64,000 bases of DNA from UBA10649 sp965278965 (GCA_965278965.1 OZ257127.1:62001-126000); one strand, 5' to 3'; positions 21,564-29,749 are shown, counted from the first letter of the stretch. Translations and numbers: made by a program. The notes: generated by a model from the sequence alone, not told the origin.

Positions 21564-22289
21564 CTAGGCGCTGGGGCCGAACCGTTCGACGCGGATCGCC
21601 GCCGCGTCGACCCCGAGCCCGACGAGCAGGTGCGTCGCCGACTCCGCGAACTGCGCGGAGCCGCACACGTAGAACGCCTGAGCCGCGTGCAGGTGCGGTT
21701 CGAGGTCGGCGGCTGTGAGCCGGCCGGGCGGGCGACCGGACGGACCGGGCTCCCGGGACAACGCGACGACGTTGCAGCCACCGAGGATCTCGTCGACGTA
21801 CGGCAGGTCGTCTCGCGTGGAGCCGGCGGCGACCAGGCAGATGCGGTCCCGCGCATCGGTGTCGCGGGCGTGCCGCAGCATCGACACGAGGGGGACGACA
21901 CCGCTCCCGCCGCCGATCGCCAGTGCGGGGGTGGACCCGTCCCACACGAACCAGCCGCCGAGCGGGCCGCGGACCTCGAGCTCGTCCCCGGGCTGGACCA
22001 CATCGGCAAGGAACTCGGACACCTCGCCGGTCGCGAGCTGCTTCACGCAGAGCTCGACCAGGTCGTCCGACGGCGCGGACGCCACCGAGTAGGAGCGCGA
22101 CGCCGTGTAGCCGTCGTCGGCGCGCAGCCGGACGACATAGTGCTGGCCGGCCAGATGCGGCACTCGGTCCTCGACATCGAGGCGGAGCACGGCGAAACGG
22201 GGACCGTCACGGCCCACGCTGCTGACGACGGCGCGGCGCCAGCCGCCTGAAGGTGCCGGCGGCGCCGCGAGACGCGCGACGTCAGTCAC
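21564..22289 (-). CDS. FAD-dependent ferredoxin/flavin reductase-like oxidoreductase
   Basis: Flavoprotein of 241 residues in the ferredoxin-NADP reductase fold. The FAD-binding R-S-Y-S-V-A-S motif is at residues 65-71, the NAD(P)-binding G-G-G-S-G-V-V-P-L-V-S-M near 126-137, and a C-terminal F-Y-V-C-G-S near 206-211. There is no [2Fe-2S] domain. The start overlaps the stop of the upstream molybdopterin oxidase gene by 8 bp, so it is probably its dedicated electron-transfer partner. Confidence 0.9.
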   Translation of the reverse strand: MTDVARLAAPPAPSGGWRRAVVSSVGRDGPRFAVLRLDVEDRVPHLAGQHYVVRLRADDGYTASRSYSVASAPSDDLVELCVKQLATGEVSEFLADVVQPGDELEVRGPLGGWFVWDGSTPALAIGGGSGVVPLVSMLRHARDTDARDRICLVAAGSTRDDLPYVDEILGGCNVVALSREPGPSGRPPGRLTAADLEPHLHAAQAFYVCGSAQFAESATHLLVGLGVDAAAIRVERFGPSA

Positions 22290-22887
22290 CCTGGTACCGC
22301 TGCTCGAGCCACGGGTCGCCGCGGTCGTGGTAGCCGTTCTGCTCCCAGAACCCCTGCTCGTCGTGGTCCATCAACGTCAGGCGGGTCACCCACTTCGCGC
22401 TCTTCCAGAAGTACAGGTGCGGGACGAGCAGCCGGGCCGGTCCGCCGTGGTCGGGGGAGAGCGGCGCGTCCTCGTGGCTCCAGGCGACCCACGCCTTTCC
22501 ACCGCGAAGGTCGTCGAGCGGGAGGTTCGTCGTGTAGCCCGTCGTGGACGTCGCCATGACGTACGCGGCCGTCGGCTGGGGGACGGCGGCGTCGAGAAGG
22601 ACGTCGACGCTCACGCCGCCGAACCAGGTGCCGAGCTTGGACCAGGTCGTCACGCAATGGATGTCGCCGCGGTACTCGGACTGCGGGAGCGCGTGCGCCT
22701 CGTCCCAGGTCCAGGTGGTCGGGGTCTCGACGAGGCCGTCGACCGTGATGCTCCACCGCGACGTGTGCAGGTTGGGCGTGACCTCGGCGGTCAGAACTGG
22801 CCAGTCGGCGCCGGTGTCGTACTGCCCCGGCGGGAGCCGAGGATCGCGATCTCGGCTGCGCGAGGAGAACCCGCGGGTAATGCCCAT
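22282..22887 (-). CDS. Sulfite oxidase-like molybdopterin oxidoreductase
   Basis: A 201-residue protein of the sulfite oxidase/YedY (MsrP) molybdopterin fold. The Mo-coordinating cysteine is Cys78 in D-I-H-C-V-T-T-W-S-K; the H-G-G-P-A-R-L-L-V-P motif (about residues 148-157) and the K-W-V-x-x-L stretch (about 168) bind cofactor. No Tat signal or membrane segment is evident, unlike E. coli MsrP, so it looks cytoplasmic. ATG 22887 follows a GGGAGG. It overlaps the flavin reductase gene by 8 bp, supporting a two-component system; substrate unknown. Confidence 0.88.
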   Translation of the reverse strand: MGITRGFSSRSRDRDPRLPPGQYDTGADWPVLTAEVTPNLHTSRWSITVDGLVETPTTWTWDEAHALPQSEYRGDIHCVTTWSKLGTWFGGVSVDVLLDAAVPQPTAAYVMATSTTGYTTNLPLDDLRGGKAWVAWSHEDAPLSPDHGGPARLLVPHLYFWKSAKWVTRLTLMDHDEQGFWEQNGYHDRGDPWLEQRYQGD

Positions 22888-22924
22888 CGCTGCCTCCCGG
22901 GCTCGCCCTCGATGCGCGCAGACG

Positions 22925-23458
22925 CTACCCGATCGGGCACACCCACACCGCGCCACCGGACCCGTTGAGCGCGTCGGTCGTCCCGAAAGCCTCTTCGCAC
23001 AGCATGCTCGCCTGCTGCTCGCCGTCAGGCGCGTAGACGAGCGGGAGGTCGATGGCACCCAGGTAGTTGGTGCAGTCAGGCATCCCGTATCCGGCCGAGA
23101 ACGCCGGCAGGCTCCAACCGCCCAGGAAGTTCACCCAGGTGTTCTGCGTCCGTCGCTCGCAGCCGCCCGAGGGGTAGACGGGGCCGGATCCGGCGTCGGA
23201 CTCGTAGGCCCAGGTGACCGACCGTGTGCAGGTGAACCCGCCGTCGCCGCCGTTCGGCCACTGCTCCCACGTGGCGACCCACGGCGACCAACCGGCTGCG
23301 GAGTCCTTCGCGGATGTCACGGGGCAGGGTGCGTCGGCCGAGGGGCGGCCGACGGACTCGTGCCAGATCTGGTCGGCGGACGCGGCCGGTGCAACGGCCA
23401 AAGCAGCGCCGGCAACGAGGGTCACCGCCCCGGCAGCGGCAAGCAAGCGGTTCCTCAT
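22925..23458 (-). CDS. Secreted protein with GR-D-C / W-W-GG-C motif, copy A
   Basis: A 177-residue exported protein of unknown function. Signal peptide MRNRLLAAAGAVTLVAGA... ends after P-A-A-S-A (about residue 28). The mature part starts with the shared motif: W-H-E-S-V-G-R-P-S-A-D-A-P-C, then W-x-x-W-V-A-T-W-E-Q-W-P-N-G-G-D-G-G-F-T-C. A second half (about 95-177) has four more cysteines, possibly two disulfides. ATG 23458 follows GGAGG. Proteins at 27470 and 49274 carry the same motif at their C-termini. Confidence 0.82.
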   Translation of the reverse strand: MRNRLLAAAGAVTLVAGAALAVAPAASADQIWHESVGRPSADAPCPVTSAKDSAAGWSPWVATWEQWPNGGDGGFTCTRSVTWAYESDAGSGPVYPSGGCERRTQNTWVNFLGGWSLPAFSAGYGMPDCTNYLGAIDLPLVYAPDGEQQASMLCEEAFGTTDALNGSGGAVWVCPIG

Positions 23459-23559
23459 GACGTAGTCCTCCAGGTGCCGATGCGGGGGGGGTGCGCGAAA
23501 CCCTACGTGAACGTCAACGGCCACGGTGTGTCGCCCGCGGTACAAGCGCGGGCGTGATC

Positions 23560-23901
23560 TCACAGGCCGAGGTGGCCCTCGGCGACGTACTTCGGGACGA
23601 CCATCCGCCACGCGTCGAGCACGAGTTCTTCCAGCTCGTCGCGGTCCAGGGCGTCGAGCCGAACCTCGAGCCAGTTGTAGCGCAGGTCTGAGGGGATCGG
23701 TCGGACGAACTTGTCGGGCTCGGCGTCGAGCATCGCCTCGCGCTCCTCCTTCGGGAACGCGAAGCCCAGCTGCGACTCGTCCCGGGAGAACGCCAGGTAG
23801 ACGATGCGGCCGACACGGAACTTCACCCGACCGCGGACGAAGGCCTCGTAGCTGCGCGGCAGGTCGGACACGATCTCGCGCACGTCCTCGATCGTGGCCA
23901 C
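23560..23901 (-). CDS. MmcQ/YjbR family protein
   Basis: A 113-residue protein of the MmcQ/YjbR double-wing fold (often annotated as DNA-binding): starts V-A-T-I-E-D-V-R-E-I-V-S-D-L-P, has V-G-R-I-V-Y-L-A-F-S-R-D (about 30-41), and R-Y-N-W-L-E-V-R-L (about 74-82). GTG 23901 is preceded by AGGAGGGG. It is divergent from the DinB gene, 42 bp away. Function is not established. Confidence 0.85.
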   Translation of the reverse strand: MATIEDVREIVSDLPRSYEAFVRGRVKFRVGRIVYLAFSRDESQLGFAFPKEEREAMLDAEPDKFVRPIPSDLRYNWLEVRLDALDRDELEELVLDAWRMVVPKYVAEGHLGL

Positions 23902-23931
23902 GGACCCCTCCTGCTGGCTGCTCCTGTCCGG

Positions 23932-23937
23932 CAGTAT
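23932..23937 (+). promoter_or_regulatory. Putative -10 (CAGTAT) for leaderless DinB gene
   Basis: CAGTAT ends 6 nt before the GTG at 23944, a variant of the TAnnnT pattern seen elsewhere. Confidence 0.35.
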
Positions 23938-23943
23938 CGCCGT

Positions 23944-24543
23944 GTGGACGCCGACGTGCTCAAGGACGACCTTCTCCACTACCTGCAGGTGTCCCGTGAC
24001 GCGCTGCTCTGGAAGCTGGACGGCCTGTCCGAGTACGACGTGCGCCGCCCGCTGGTGCCGACGGGCACGAACCTGCTGGGCCTCGTCAAGCATGTGGCGT
24101 CGGTCGAGTCGTTCTACCTGGGCGGGGTGTTCGGACGGCCGTTCGGCGAGCCGGTGCCGTGGTTCGAGGACGGCTCGGAGGCCAACGCGGACCTGTGGGC
24201 CACGCCGGACCAGAGCCGCGAGCAGATCATGGGGCTGTACCGGCGCGCATGGACGCACTCGGACGCGACAGTCCACGCCCTGGACCTGGACGCCGTCGGC
24301 GATGTGCCCTGGTGGCACCCGCACAGCGCGATCACGTTGCACCGCATGCTCGTCCACGTCGTCGCCGAGACGAACCGGCACGCGGGGCAGGCCGACCTCG
24401 TGCGTGAGCTCATCGACGGAGCCGTCGGGTTCACGAGCGGGAACGGCATCCTGGCCGACCTTGATGAGGCGGGCTGGTCGGCGCACGTCTCGCGCGTCGA
24501 GGCGGCTGCGCGGGAGGCGTCCCGGCGCGCCGGGGAGACGTGA
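23944..24543 (+). CDS. DinB/DUF664 family protein
   Basis: A 199-residue four-helix-bundle protein of the DinB/DUF664 (mycothiol-dependent transferase-like) family. It shows the metal-ligand histidines in L-L-G-L-V-K-H-V-A-S-V-E (about 43-54) and the diagnostic H-V-V-A-E-T-N-R-H-A-G-Q near residues 138-149. The host makes mycothiol (mshC is in the window), which fits a bacillithiol/mycothiol S-transferase-like role, but the substrate is unknown. GTG 23944 is the only start that preserves the full helix 1. Confidence 0.88.
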   Translation: MDADVLKDDLLHYLQVSRDALLWKLDGLSEYDVRRPLVPTGTNLLGLVKHVASVESFYLGGVFGRPFGEPVPWFEDGSEANADLWATPDQSREQIMGLYRRAWTHSDATVHALDLDAVGDVPWWHPHSAITLHRMLVHVVAETNRHAGQADLVRELIDGAVGFTSGNGILADLDEAGWSAHVSRVEAAAREASRRAGET

Positions 24544-24555
24544 GAACGCCGGATC

Positions 24556-25794
24556 CTACGGGCGGTGGAGCGCCGGGATCGGCTCGTCCGGTCCCGTCGT
24601 CTTGAGCCACCGGAAGATCGCGAAGAACCAGACCGCCATGAGCTCGGCGACCAGGATCGCGGCCAGCAACCATGGTGGCGGTCGCAGCCAGCCGACCACG
24701 AGCGCGAGCGCCACGGCGACCGCGATGGCCCACGCGACCGGGCGGTACACGCGCGCCAGCCGCACCCAGTCGGCCAGGGACGACATCGTGAGGACGAGCG
24801 CGCCGAGCCCGACGGCCACGGTGACGACGAGCAGCTGCGAGATCGTCTCCGGCGTGCGGGAGTCCTCGGCATGCTCGATGAGGCCGGCCAGCACGGCACC
24901 CGATGCCGCGATGCTCATCGTGATCGGGAGGTGGCCGAGGTTCCACCGCGCGAACGCGCCGCGGCTGACGCGCACCCGTCGGCCGCCTACGAAGTCGAAG
25001 TAGGTCCACCAGTAGGCGAACCCGATCATGAGCCCGACCATCCCGGTGGTGACGGCGATCGGGGTGCGGTCGGCTCCGGCGATCCCGTTCACGACGCCGA
25101 CGACAACCTCGCCGAGGACGATGATGGTGAACAGGTCGAGGCGTTCGATGAGCGATTCCGTGTCCTCGAGCGCCGAGTCCGCCGACGTGCCGGATGCCCA
25201 CGTGAGCACGAGCAGGCCCACGACCCAGCCCACCACGACGACAGCCCACAAGCTGACTCTCAGCGGTGACGGGACGAAGGCGCTCGTCCCGACGATCACG
25301 ATCGAGATGCCCATCCCGACGAGGTACGGCGTCGTCACCGGCCGGAAGCGCTCGTCGTCCTGGCGGCGGACCGTGTACCAGAGCCACATGAGGACGACGA
25401 GAAAGGCGCAGTAGACGAGGGCGAAGGCGCGGCCGTCGTCGCCGGTGGCGTTCGCGGTGAACACGGCGAGCAGGGCGAGGATCGCCATCTGCAGGAACAC
25501 GTAGGTCCGGGTGCGGCCGTCGTCGTGCCCGTGTAGCTCGTGGTAGGCCGCCCCGTTGAGCCAGGCGATCCACACGAGGCCGAAGACGATCGCGAACTGG
25601 CCGGCCGCACCCCACGAGATGTGCTCGGCGAGATGGTGCGCCGCCTGCGCGACGACGACGACGTAGACGAGGTCGTAGAAGAGCTCGAGGAAGCTGACGC
25701 GACGGTCACGGATCAGGTCGCCGTGGGCGCGCGGCGGCAGCCAGAAGTAGCGGCGGAAGCCGGCCAGGCCGGCGAGGTCTCGGGCGGCGCCCAC
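24556..25794 (-). CDS. Low temperature requirement protein A (LtrA) family
   Basis: A 412-residue multi-pass membrane protein with about ten or eleven hydrophobic segments. The N-terminal R-R-V-S-F-L-E-L-F-Y-D-L-V-Y-V (about residues 32-46) is the LtrA family signature. LtrA was named from cold-sensitive Listeria mutants; its biochemical role is not settled. The GTG at 25794 gives the expected N-terminus. It ends 12 bp before the convergent DinB stop and follows the lipoprotein gene by 9 nt, so these may be one transcript. Confidence 0.9.
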   Translation of the reverse strand: MGAARDLAGLAGFRRYFWLPPRAHGDLIRDRRVSFLELFYDLVYVVVVAQAAHHLAEHISWGAAGQFAIVFGLVWIAWLNGAAYHELHGHDDGRTRTYVFLQMAILALLAVFTANATGDDGRAFALVYCAFLVVLMWLWYTVRRQDDERFRPVTTPYLVGMGISIVIVGTSAFVPSPLRVSLWAVVVVGWVVGLLVLTWASGTSADSALEDTESLIERLDLFTIIVLGEVVVGVVNGIAGADRTPIAVTTGMVGLMIGFAYWWTYFDFVGGRRVRVSRGAFARWNLGHLPITMSIAASGAVLAGLIEHAEDSRTPETISQLLVVTVAVGLGALVLTMSSLADWVRLARVYRPVAWAIAVAVALALVVGWLRPPPWLLAAILVAELMAVWFFAIFRWLKTTGPDEPIPALHRP

Positions 25795-25803
25795 GCGCGG
25801 AGG

Positions 25804-26544
25804 CTACTGGACCGCGATCTTCCACCTCTGGTCCTGGTCGGCGTAGATCCTGACGAGGCCGGGGTCGATCGTGTGCGTCCCGTCGTAGTTCCCGGCGTAG
25901 TAGCCCTGGTTGTTGAACAAGAACCCTGGGCCGTCGGGCGTCTCTGCCCAGACGCGGAGGTTCCCCTTGCCCCGCTGGGTGAAATGGGCCGGCGAGCCTG
26001 GCGGGCCGTCGAACCGGACGACGTCGTCGCCACTGCCCTTCACGGTGCCCGATCCGAACGTGGGCACGGTGGACACGTCGTCGACTGCGATCGTCCACGT
26101 CCCGTCGGTCTTGATCTGCAGCCCGCCCCAGTCGCCGGCGTACGCAAGCCGTGTGCCGGCGTAGTCACCGACCACGTTGACGAGCTCGTCGACCTTCGTT
26201 CCATCGGCACCGAGCATGTACGCGACGAACGTGCCATCACCAGAGTGCGTGATCGTCGCGACGTAGGGCAGGCCGTCGGTCGTGAACCTCTCGGTCTTGT
26301 TCCCGCGGCCCGAGAACGTCATCGGTGCGACGGCGGCCGTGGAGACCGGGCTGGGCGACGGGTTCGTCGTCTCGGTCGGCTGGGGGGACGGGGTGGCCGG
26401 CGGAGTTGCGCCAGCGCTTGGAGTCGCTGCGGTCGCGATGGACGCCGCCGACGCCTGCGACGGCGTCTCCTGCGACTCGGCACCTCCCGAGCATGCTGCG
26501 ACAAGCGCGGCGCAGGACGCGGAGATGATCAGCAGACGACGCAT
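25804..26544 (-). CDS. Lipoprotein with two tandem copies of a beta-rich domain
   Basis: A 246-residue predicted lipoprotein: MRRLLIISASCAALVAAC with lipid-anchored Cys18, then a Pro/Thr/Ser linker (about 19-73). The rest is two related copies of about 80 residues: copy 1 from F-S-G-R-G-N-K-T-E-R-F to W-T-I-A-V (about 76-153), copy 2 from G-S-G-D-D-V-V-R-F to W-K-I-A-V (about 167-245). Both share an 'F-x-G... G.G.F/L.V/A......LV/F-N.x.G.YAG' pattern. Function unknown; the linker plus domains suggest a cell-surface binding module. Confidence 0.8.
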   Translation of the reverse strand: MRRLLIISASCAALVAACSGGAESQETPSQASAASIATAATPSAGATPPATPSPQPTETTNPSPSPVSTAAVAPMTFSGRGNKTERFTTDGLPYVATITHSGDGTFVAYMLGADGTKVDELVNVVGDYAGTRLAYAGDWGGLQIKTDGTWTIAVDDVSTVPTFGSGTVKGSGDDVVRFDGPPGSPAHFTQRGKGNLRVWAETPDGPGFLFNNQGYYAGNYDGTHTIDPGLVRIYADQDQRWKIAVQ

Positions 26545-26596
26545 CCGCCCTCCCGTCTCCGACGCGAGGGTACCGATCCGCGCCGCGGGTTGGCGC

Positions 26597-27448
26597 TCAG
26601 TCGACGCGCAGGCGACCTAGCCATTCGACCATCGCGGGGTCGCGGTGGTCGAAGAACACGCTGGAGCCGGAATCGAGGCCGGCGATGGTCGCCATGTCGT
26701 CCTCAGTGAGCTCGAAGTCGAGAACTCCGAGGTTCTCGGCCATGCGGTCGAGACGAACCGACTTGGAGACGACAACCACCCCGCGCTGCATGAGCCACCG
26801 GACCACGACCTGGGCGACCGTCTTCATGTGCCGGTGACCGATGGCGGTCAGGGTCGGGTCGGTGAACAGGTTGTTACGTCCCTCGGCGAAGGGCGCCCAC
26901 GACTCGATCTGCACACCGAGCTCGGCCATCAGCCGCTGCTCGTCGACCCGCTGGTGGAACGGGTTGGTCTCCACCTGGTTGACGGCAGGGGTTACGTCGT
27001 TGTGGAGGTTCAGGTCGACGAGCCGGTCGGGGAAGAAGTTGGACACGCCGATCGCTCGGACGAGTCCGTCGGCGTAGAACTGCTCCATCGCGTGCCAGGC
27101 GCTGTAGTAGTCGCCGTAGGGCTGATGCACCAGGTACAGGTCGAGCCGGTCGATGCCGAGTCGCTCCAGCGAGCTCTCGAACTCACGGCGGACCGTCTCG
27201 GCTCCGCCGCGCTGGATCCACACCTTCGTGGTGATGAACAGCTCGTCGCGGGGGATCCCGCTCGAGGCGAGCGCCCGGCCGACGGCCGCCTCGTTCTCGT
27301 AGGCCGCCGCCGTGTCGATCGAGCGGTAGCCGACGGCGAGGGCGTCGACGACGACGCGCTCGGTCTCATCGGGCGGGACCTGGTAGACGCCGAACCCGAG
27401 GACCGGCATCTCGACGCCGTTGTTGAGGGTGACCGTGGGGATCTGCAT
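26597..27448 (-). CDS. Aldo/keto reductase
   Basis: NADPH-dependent aldo/keto reductase of 283 residues, TIM-barrel, 2,5-diketogluconate reductase-like. The catalytic tetrad is Asp45, Tyr50, Lys75 and His108 (in Y-R-S-I-D-T-A-A-A-Y, I-T-T-K-V-W and L-V-H-Q-P). The end (S-V-x-x-x-R-M-A-E-N) is the NADPH phosphate-binding region, about residues 225-242. ATG 27448 is preceded by GGGAGG. It lies between the lipoprotein and secreted protein genes; no pathway context. Confidence 0.93.
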   Translation of the reverse strand: MQIPTVTLNNGVEMPVLGFGVYQVPPDETERVVVDALAVGYRSIDTAAAYENEAAVGRALASSGIPRDELFITTKVWIQRGGAETVRREFESSLERLGIDRLDLYLVHQPYGDYYSAWHAMEQFYADGLVRAIGVSNFFPDRLVDLNLHNDVTPAVNQVETNPFHQRVDEQRLMAELGVQIESWAPFAEGRNNLFTDPTLTAIGHRHMKTVAQVVVRWLMQRGVVVVSKSVRLDRMAENLGVLDFELTEDDMATIAGLDSGSSVFFDHRDPAMVEWLGRLRVD

Positions 27449-27469
27449 GATGCGATCCTCCCACCGTCG

Positions 27470-28126
27470 CTAGCCGAGGCTGGGGATGCTCCGCGTGCAG
27501 ACCCAGCCACCGGTGACCGGGACGGCCCACTCCTGCCACGACGTCGTCCAACCGGCCTCGCACGTGGTGTCCTTGTCCGCGCGGCCGTAGGCCTGAACCC
27601 ACCAGGGGACCGGCGTGGATTCTCCAGCACTGGTCCGCGGCCCCGCCCACGTGATCAGGTGCTGCGGCGCGGCGTCGCCGTGCTCCGCGATGACGGCTCC
27701 GACGAACAACGGGGTGCCGACGCCATCCGTGGTGGCGAGCGTCGTCGTGATGACCGTCGTGCCGCCGCCGGCCGAGTAGGCGTACCAGTCACGCTGGTTG
27801 GTGTACCCCGGAACGTTGCCCTGTATCCCGTGCAACGACGAGTTGCCGTACGAAGACGGGTTCATCAGGTAGCCGGCGGCCGTCGCGCCGCCCGTGCCGT
27901 ACGGGCCGTTGCCGTTGTACAGCACCGTGCTGGGCGAAAGCGTGCAGGTGGGGCCCATCGTGATCACGATGGTGTCGCCGGGATCGGCGACGAGGGGGGT
28001 GTCGTTGTGGCAGTCGACGGTCAGATTCACGGTGCCCGCCGCTGATGCAGGCGCCGCGCCCACGACTCCGAGTCCTGCAACAACCGCCACTGCGGCGACT
28101 GCCGCGATCCAACGCCGTGCGCGCAC
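27470..28126 (-). CDS. Secreted protein with GR-D-C / W-W-GG-C motif, copy B
   Basis: A 218-residue exported protein. Signal peptide with cleavage after A-P-A-S-A-A (about residue 30). Mature protein: beta-rich half with C-H-N-D-T-P (about 39-44) and a second Cys at about 61, then W-A-G-P linker (about 160), and the shared C-terminal motif W-V-Q-A-Y-G-R-A-D-K-D-T-T-C ... W-T-T-S-W-Q-E-W-A ... G-G-W-V-C (about 175-212). It is a full-length relative of the protein at 49274 (same I-V-[IV]-T-M, L-A-[TA]-T-D-G, [IV]-W/TW-A-G-P blocks). Start GTG 28126 follows GGGGAA. Function unknown. Confidence 0.8.
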   Translation of the reverse strand: MRARRWIAAVAAVAVVAGLGVVGAAPASAAGTVNLTVDCHNDTPLVADPGDTIVITMGPTCTLSPSTVLYNGNGPYGTGGATAAGYLMNPSSYGNSSLHGIQGNVPGYTNQRDWYAYSAGGGTTVITTTLATTDGVGTPLFVGAVIAEHGDAAPQHLITWAGPRTSAGESTPVPWWVQAYGRADKDTTCEAGWTTSWQEWAVPVTGGWVCTRSIPSLG

Positions 28127-28431
28127 GCGATTCCCCGTTCCCGATTGACCGTGACCGCCGGGGGCGGCTCGCTGGCCGGAAGATGGCGCACGGGCAACGT
28201 CGGCGCGGCGCGATGAATCGCGACCACGATGCGTTCACGGCAAAGGCCGCGCCCGCACGACCGCACCGGTCGCCGTTCCTGCTTGACATCGAAGGCAGCT
28301 GAGGGTCGCTGGCAGATCACGGGCTTCGAAGGTCGCGCGTTCACAATCGGTCTGCCGTATCGTTGGACCGACCGTCGACGAACACATCAGTGCAGGCGGC
28401 GACCGACGGATAGGTAACGGGGGACTGTTCG
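28127..28431. other. 305-bp divergent intergenic region
   Basis: Upstream region between the minus-strand secreted protein and the plus-strand protease. It holds a TTGACA at 28283-28288, but I could not pair it with a convincing -10, and GATAGGTAACGGGGG just before the protease GTG, where GGGGG acts as a ribosome site. No gene, RNA structure or repeat was seen. GC is lower than the flanks. Confidence 0.6.
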
Positions 28432-29451
28432 GTGAGCAGTATGCGACGTGCGGCGATTGCGATACTGGCGGTCGGCGCATCGCTGGGGGCATTGCTCGTC
28501 GGGGCTGGGCCCACGCAAGCTGCGTACCTTGATGTTCTGACACCCGAAGATTCCGTGGTCATCTCGGCGTGCGGTGGAAGAGGGTATGCCGGCGCCAACG
28601 GAACTGTTCAGACTCGCGTGGGCTCCGGTGGTTGGGTCAACCGCGGGCGTACACAGGTGAACTCACGAGGCTGCATCAGTGAGGTGGTCTGGCCAGCCGA
28701 CTTGGCTAGTTCCGATGTCGGCCAGATCGCCATTCGCGTGCTCGTTCCACGGCAGAAGACCAAGAAGGGCACCGTCCCGACGTGGCGCACCGTGGAGACC
28801 GCGTACCGAGTGTGGCCGGCCCCCAGCTCGGGGCGAGAGCCAATCCCGCATCTTGACGCGTTCGCCGAGAAGTACCAGACCAGCGTGGCGACCGTCCTGT
28901 GCTACTCGAGCAGAGGAGGCGGTGCTCAGGGAACGGCATTCCGCGTCCCAGTTACCCTTGGCGCTCAAGCTCTGGCGACCGGGTACGGGGACGTATTTCT
29001 GGTGACGGCGGGACACGTTGTGGCGGAGTGCAACTACTCCGACCACAACGAGGTCACGGTGGTCTATCGCGGGCAGAACTACCGCGGTGTGGTGTGGAAC
29101 GCCTTCGACGATCCAGACGTCGCCACGATCATCACCAGCGCTCCGCTGGAACCCGTTCAGTTGTCACGCGGGGCTCGCCCCCAGATCGGCGACGCCGGGG
29201 TGTCGATCGGAACTGCTGGTGGGATCGTGAGCACTACGACGCAAGGAACGATCAACGGTGTGAGCGACGCGTCGTTGAACACGACGATCCCCTCCGGCCA
29301 TGGCGCGAGCGGAGGACCGGTGTTCAACAACAGAGGTCAACTCGTGGGCATCATCACAGCCGGGAACGGCAGCCTGACTGAGGTGACGGCGCTTCCATCG
29401 TTCTGCGACACCGTGTACGCGCCAGCGTGGTGCTCCACTCCGGTGTGGTGA
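28432..29451 (+). CDS. Secreted trypsin-like serine protease
   Basis: Exported protease of 339 residues. Signal peptide to about residue 30 (G-P-T-Q-A-A). An N-terminal non-catalytic region (about 31-140) precedes a chymotrypsin-fold domain with the triad His195 (V-T-A-G-H-V-V), Asp229 (D-D-P-D-V-A-T-I) and Ser293 (G-H-G-A-S-G-G-P-V). The GTG at 28432 or the ATG at 28441 could start it. GC is visibly lower than its neighbours (roughly 60% in lines I counted, against about 70-75%), suggesting recent acquisition or relaxed codon bias. A strong hairpin terminator lies 113 bp downstream. Confidence 0.88.
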   Translation: MSSMRRAAIAILAVGASLGALLVGAGPTQAAYLDVLTPEDSVVISACGGRGYAGANGTVQTRVGSGGWVNRGRTQVNSRGCISEVVWPADLASSDVGQIAIRVLVPRQKTKKGTVPTWRTVETAYRVWPAPSSGREPIPHLDAFAEKYQTSVATVLCYSSRGGGAQGTAFRVPVTLGAQALATGYGDVFLVTAGHVVAECNYSDHNEVTVVYRGQNYRGVVWNAFDDPDVATIITSAPLEPVQLSRGARPQIGDAGVSIGTAGGIVSTTTQGTINGVSDASLNTTIPSGHGASGGPVFNNRGQLVGIITAGNGSLTEVTALPSFCDTVYAPAWCSTPVW

Positions 29452-29563
29452 GCCGATCATCGTTCGCTCTGCGGCGCGGCGGCGATGTCGAACGCGAAAC
29501 GCGCGCACGACTAACTCCGTTCCGTCCTGCAGGAGCGACTCGGGCGGTAGATGGACCGTAGAC

Positions 29564-29605
29564 GAAAGGCCCCTGCCCAGCGTTCCCGCTGAGCAGGGGC
29601 CTTTC
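29564..29605. terminator. Bidirectional 13-bp hairpin terminator
   Basis: GAAAGGCCCCTGC (29564-29576) is the exact inverse complement of GCAGGGGCCTTTC (29593-29605). The loop has a nested CAGCG-TTCC-CGCTG stem (29578-29591). Flanking A- and T-runs on both sides support use in both directions: for the protease from the left and tRNA-Leu from the right. Confidence 0.85.
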
Positions 29606-29611
29606 TGTCGG

Positions 29612-29697
29612 TGTCCGAGGGGGGACTTGAACCCCCATGCCCCGTAAAGGGCACTAGCACCTCAAGCTAGCGCGTCTGCCTATTCCGCCACCCGGAC
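29612..29697 (-). tRNA. tRNA-Leu (anticodon GAG)
   Basis: An 86-nt class II tRNA read on the minus strand. The 7-bp acceptor stem (GTCCGGG / CTCGGAC with one G-U), D-arm, anticodon stem CTAGC/GCTAG with loop TTGAGGT, long variable arm (GCCC/GGGC) and T-arm GGGGG-TTCAAGT-CCCCC are all intact. The anticodon GAG reads CUC/CUU, the dominant leucine codon here. CCA is not encoded. The hairpin at 29564-29605 is its likely terminator. Confidence 0.95.
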
Positions 29698-29743
29698 GAG
29701 TGCCGGACAAGCATACCCATGGCGATCCGGCGACCGAACCCGG

Positions 29744-29749
29744 CAGGAT
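29744..29749 (+). promoter_or_regulatory. Putative -10 (CAGGAT) for leaderless M20 peptidase
   Basis: CAGGAT ends 6 nt before the ATG at 29756, a variant of the TAnnnT pattern. It is 46 bp from the tRNA 5' end. Confidence 0.35.
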
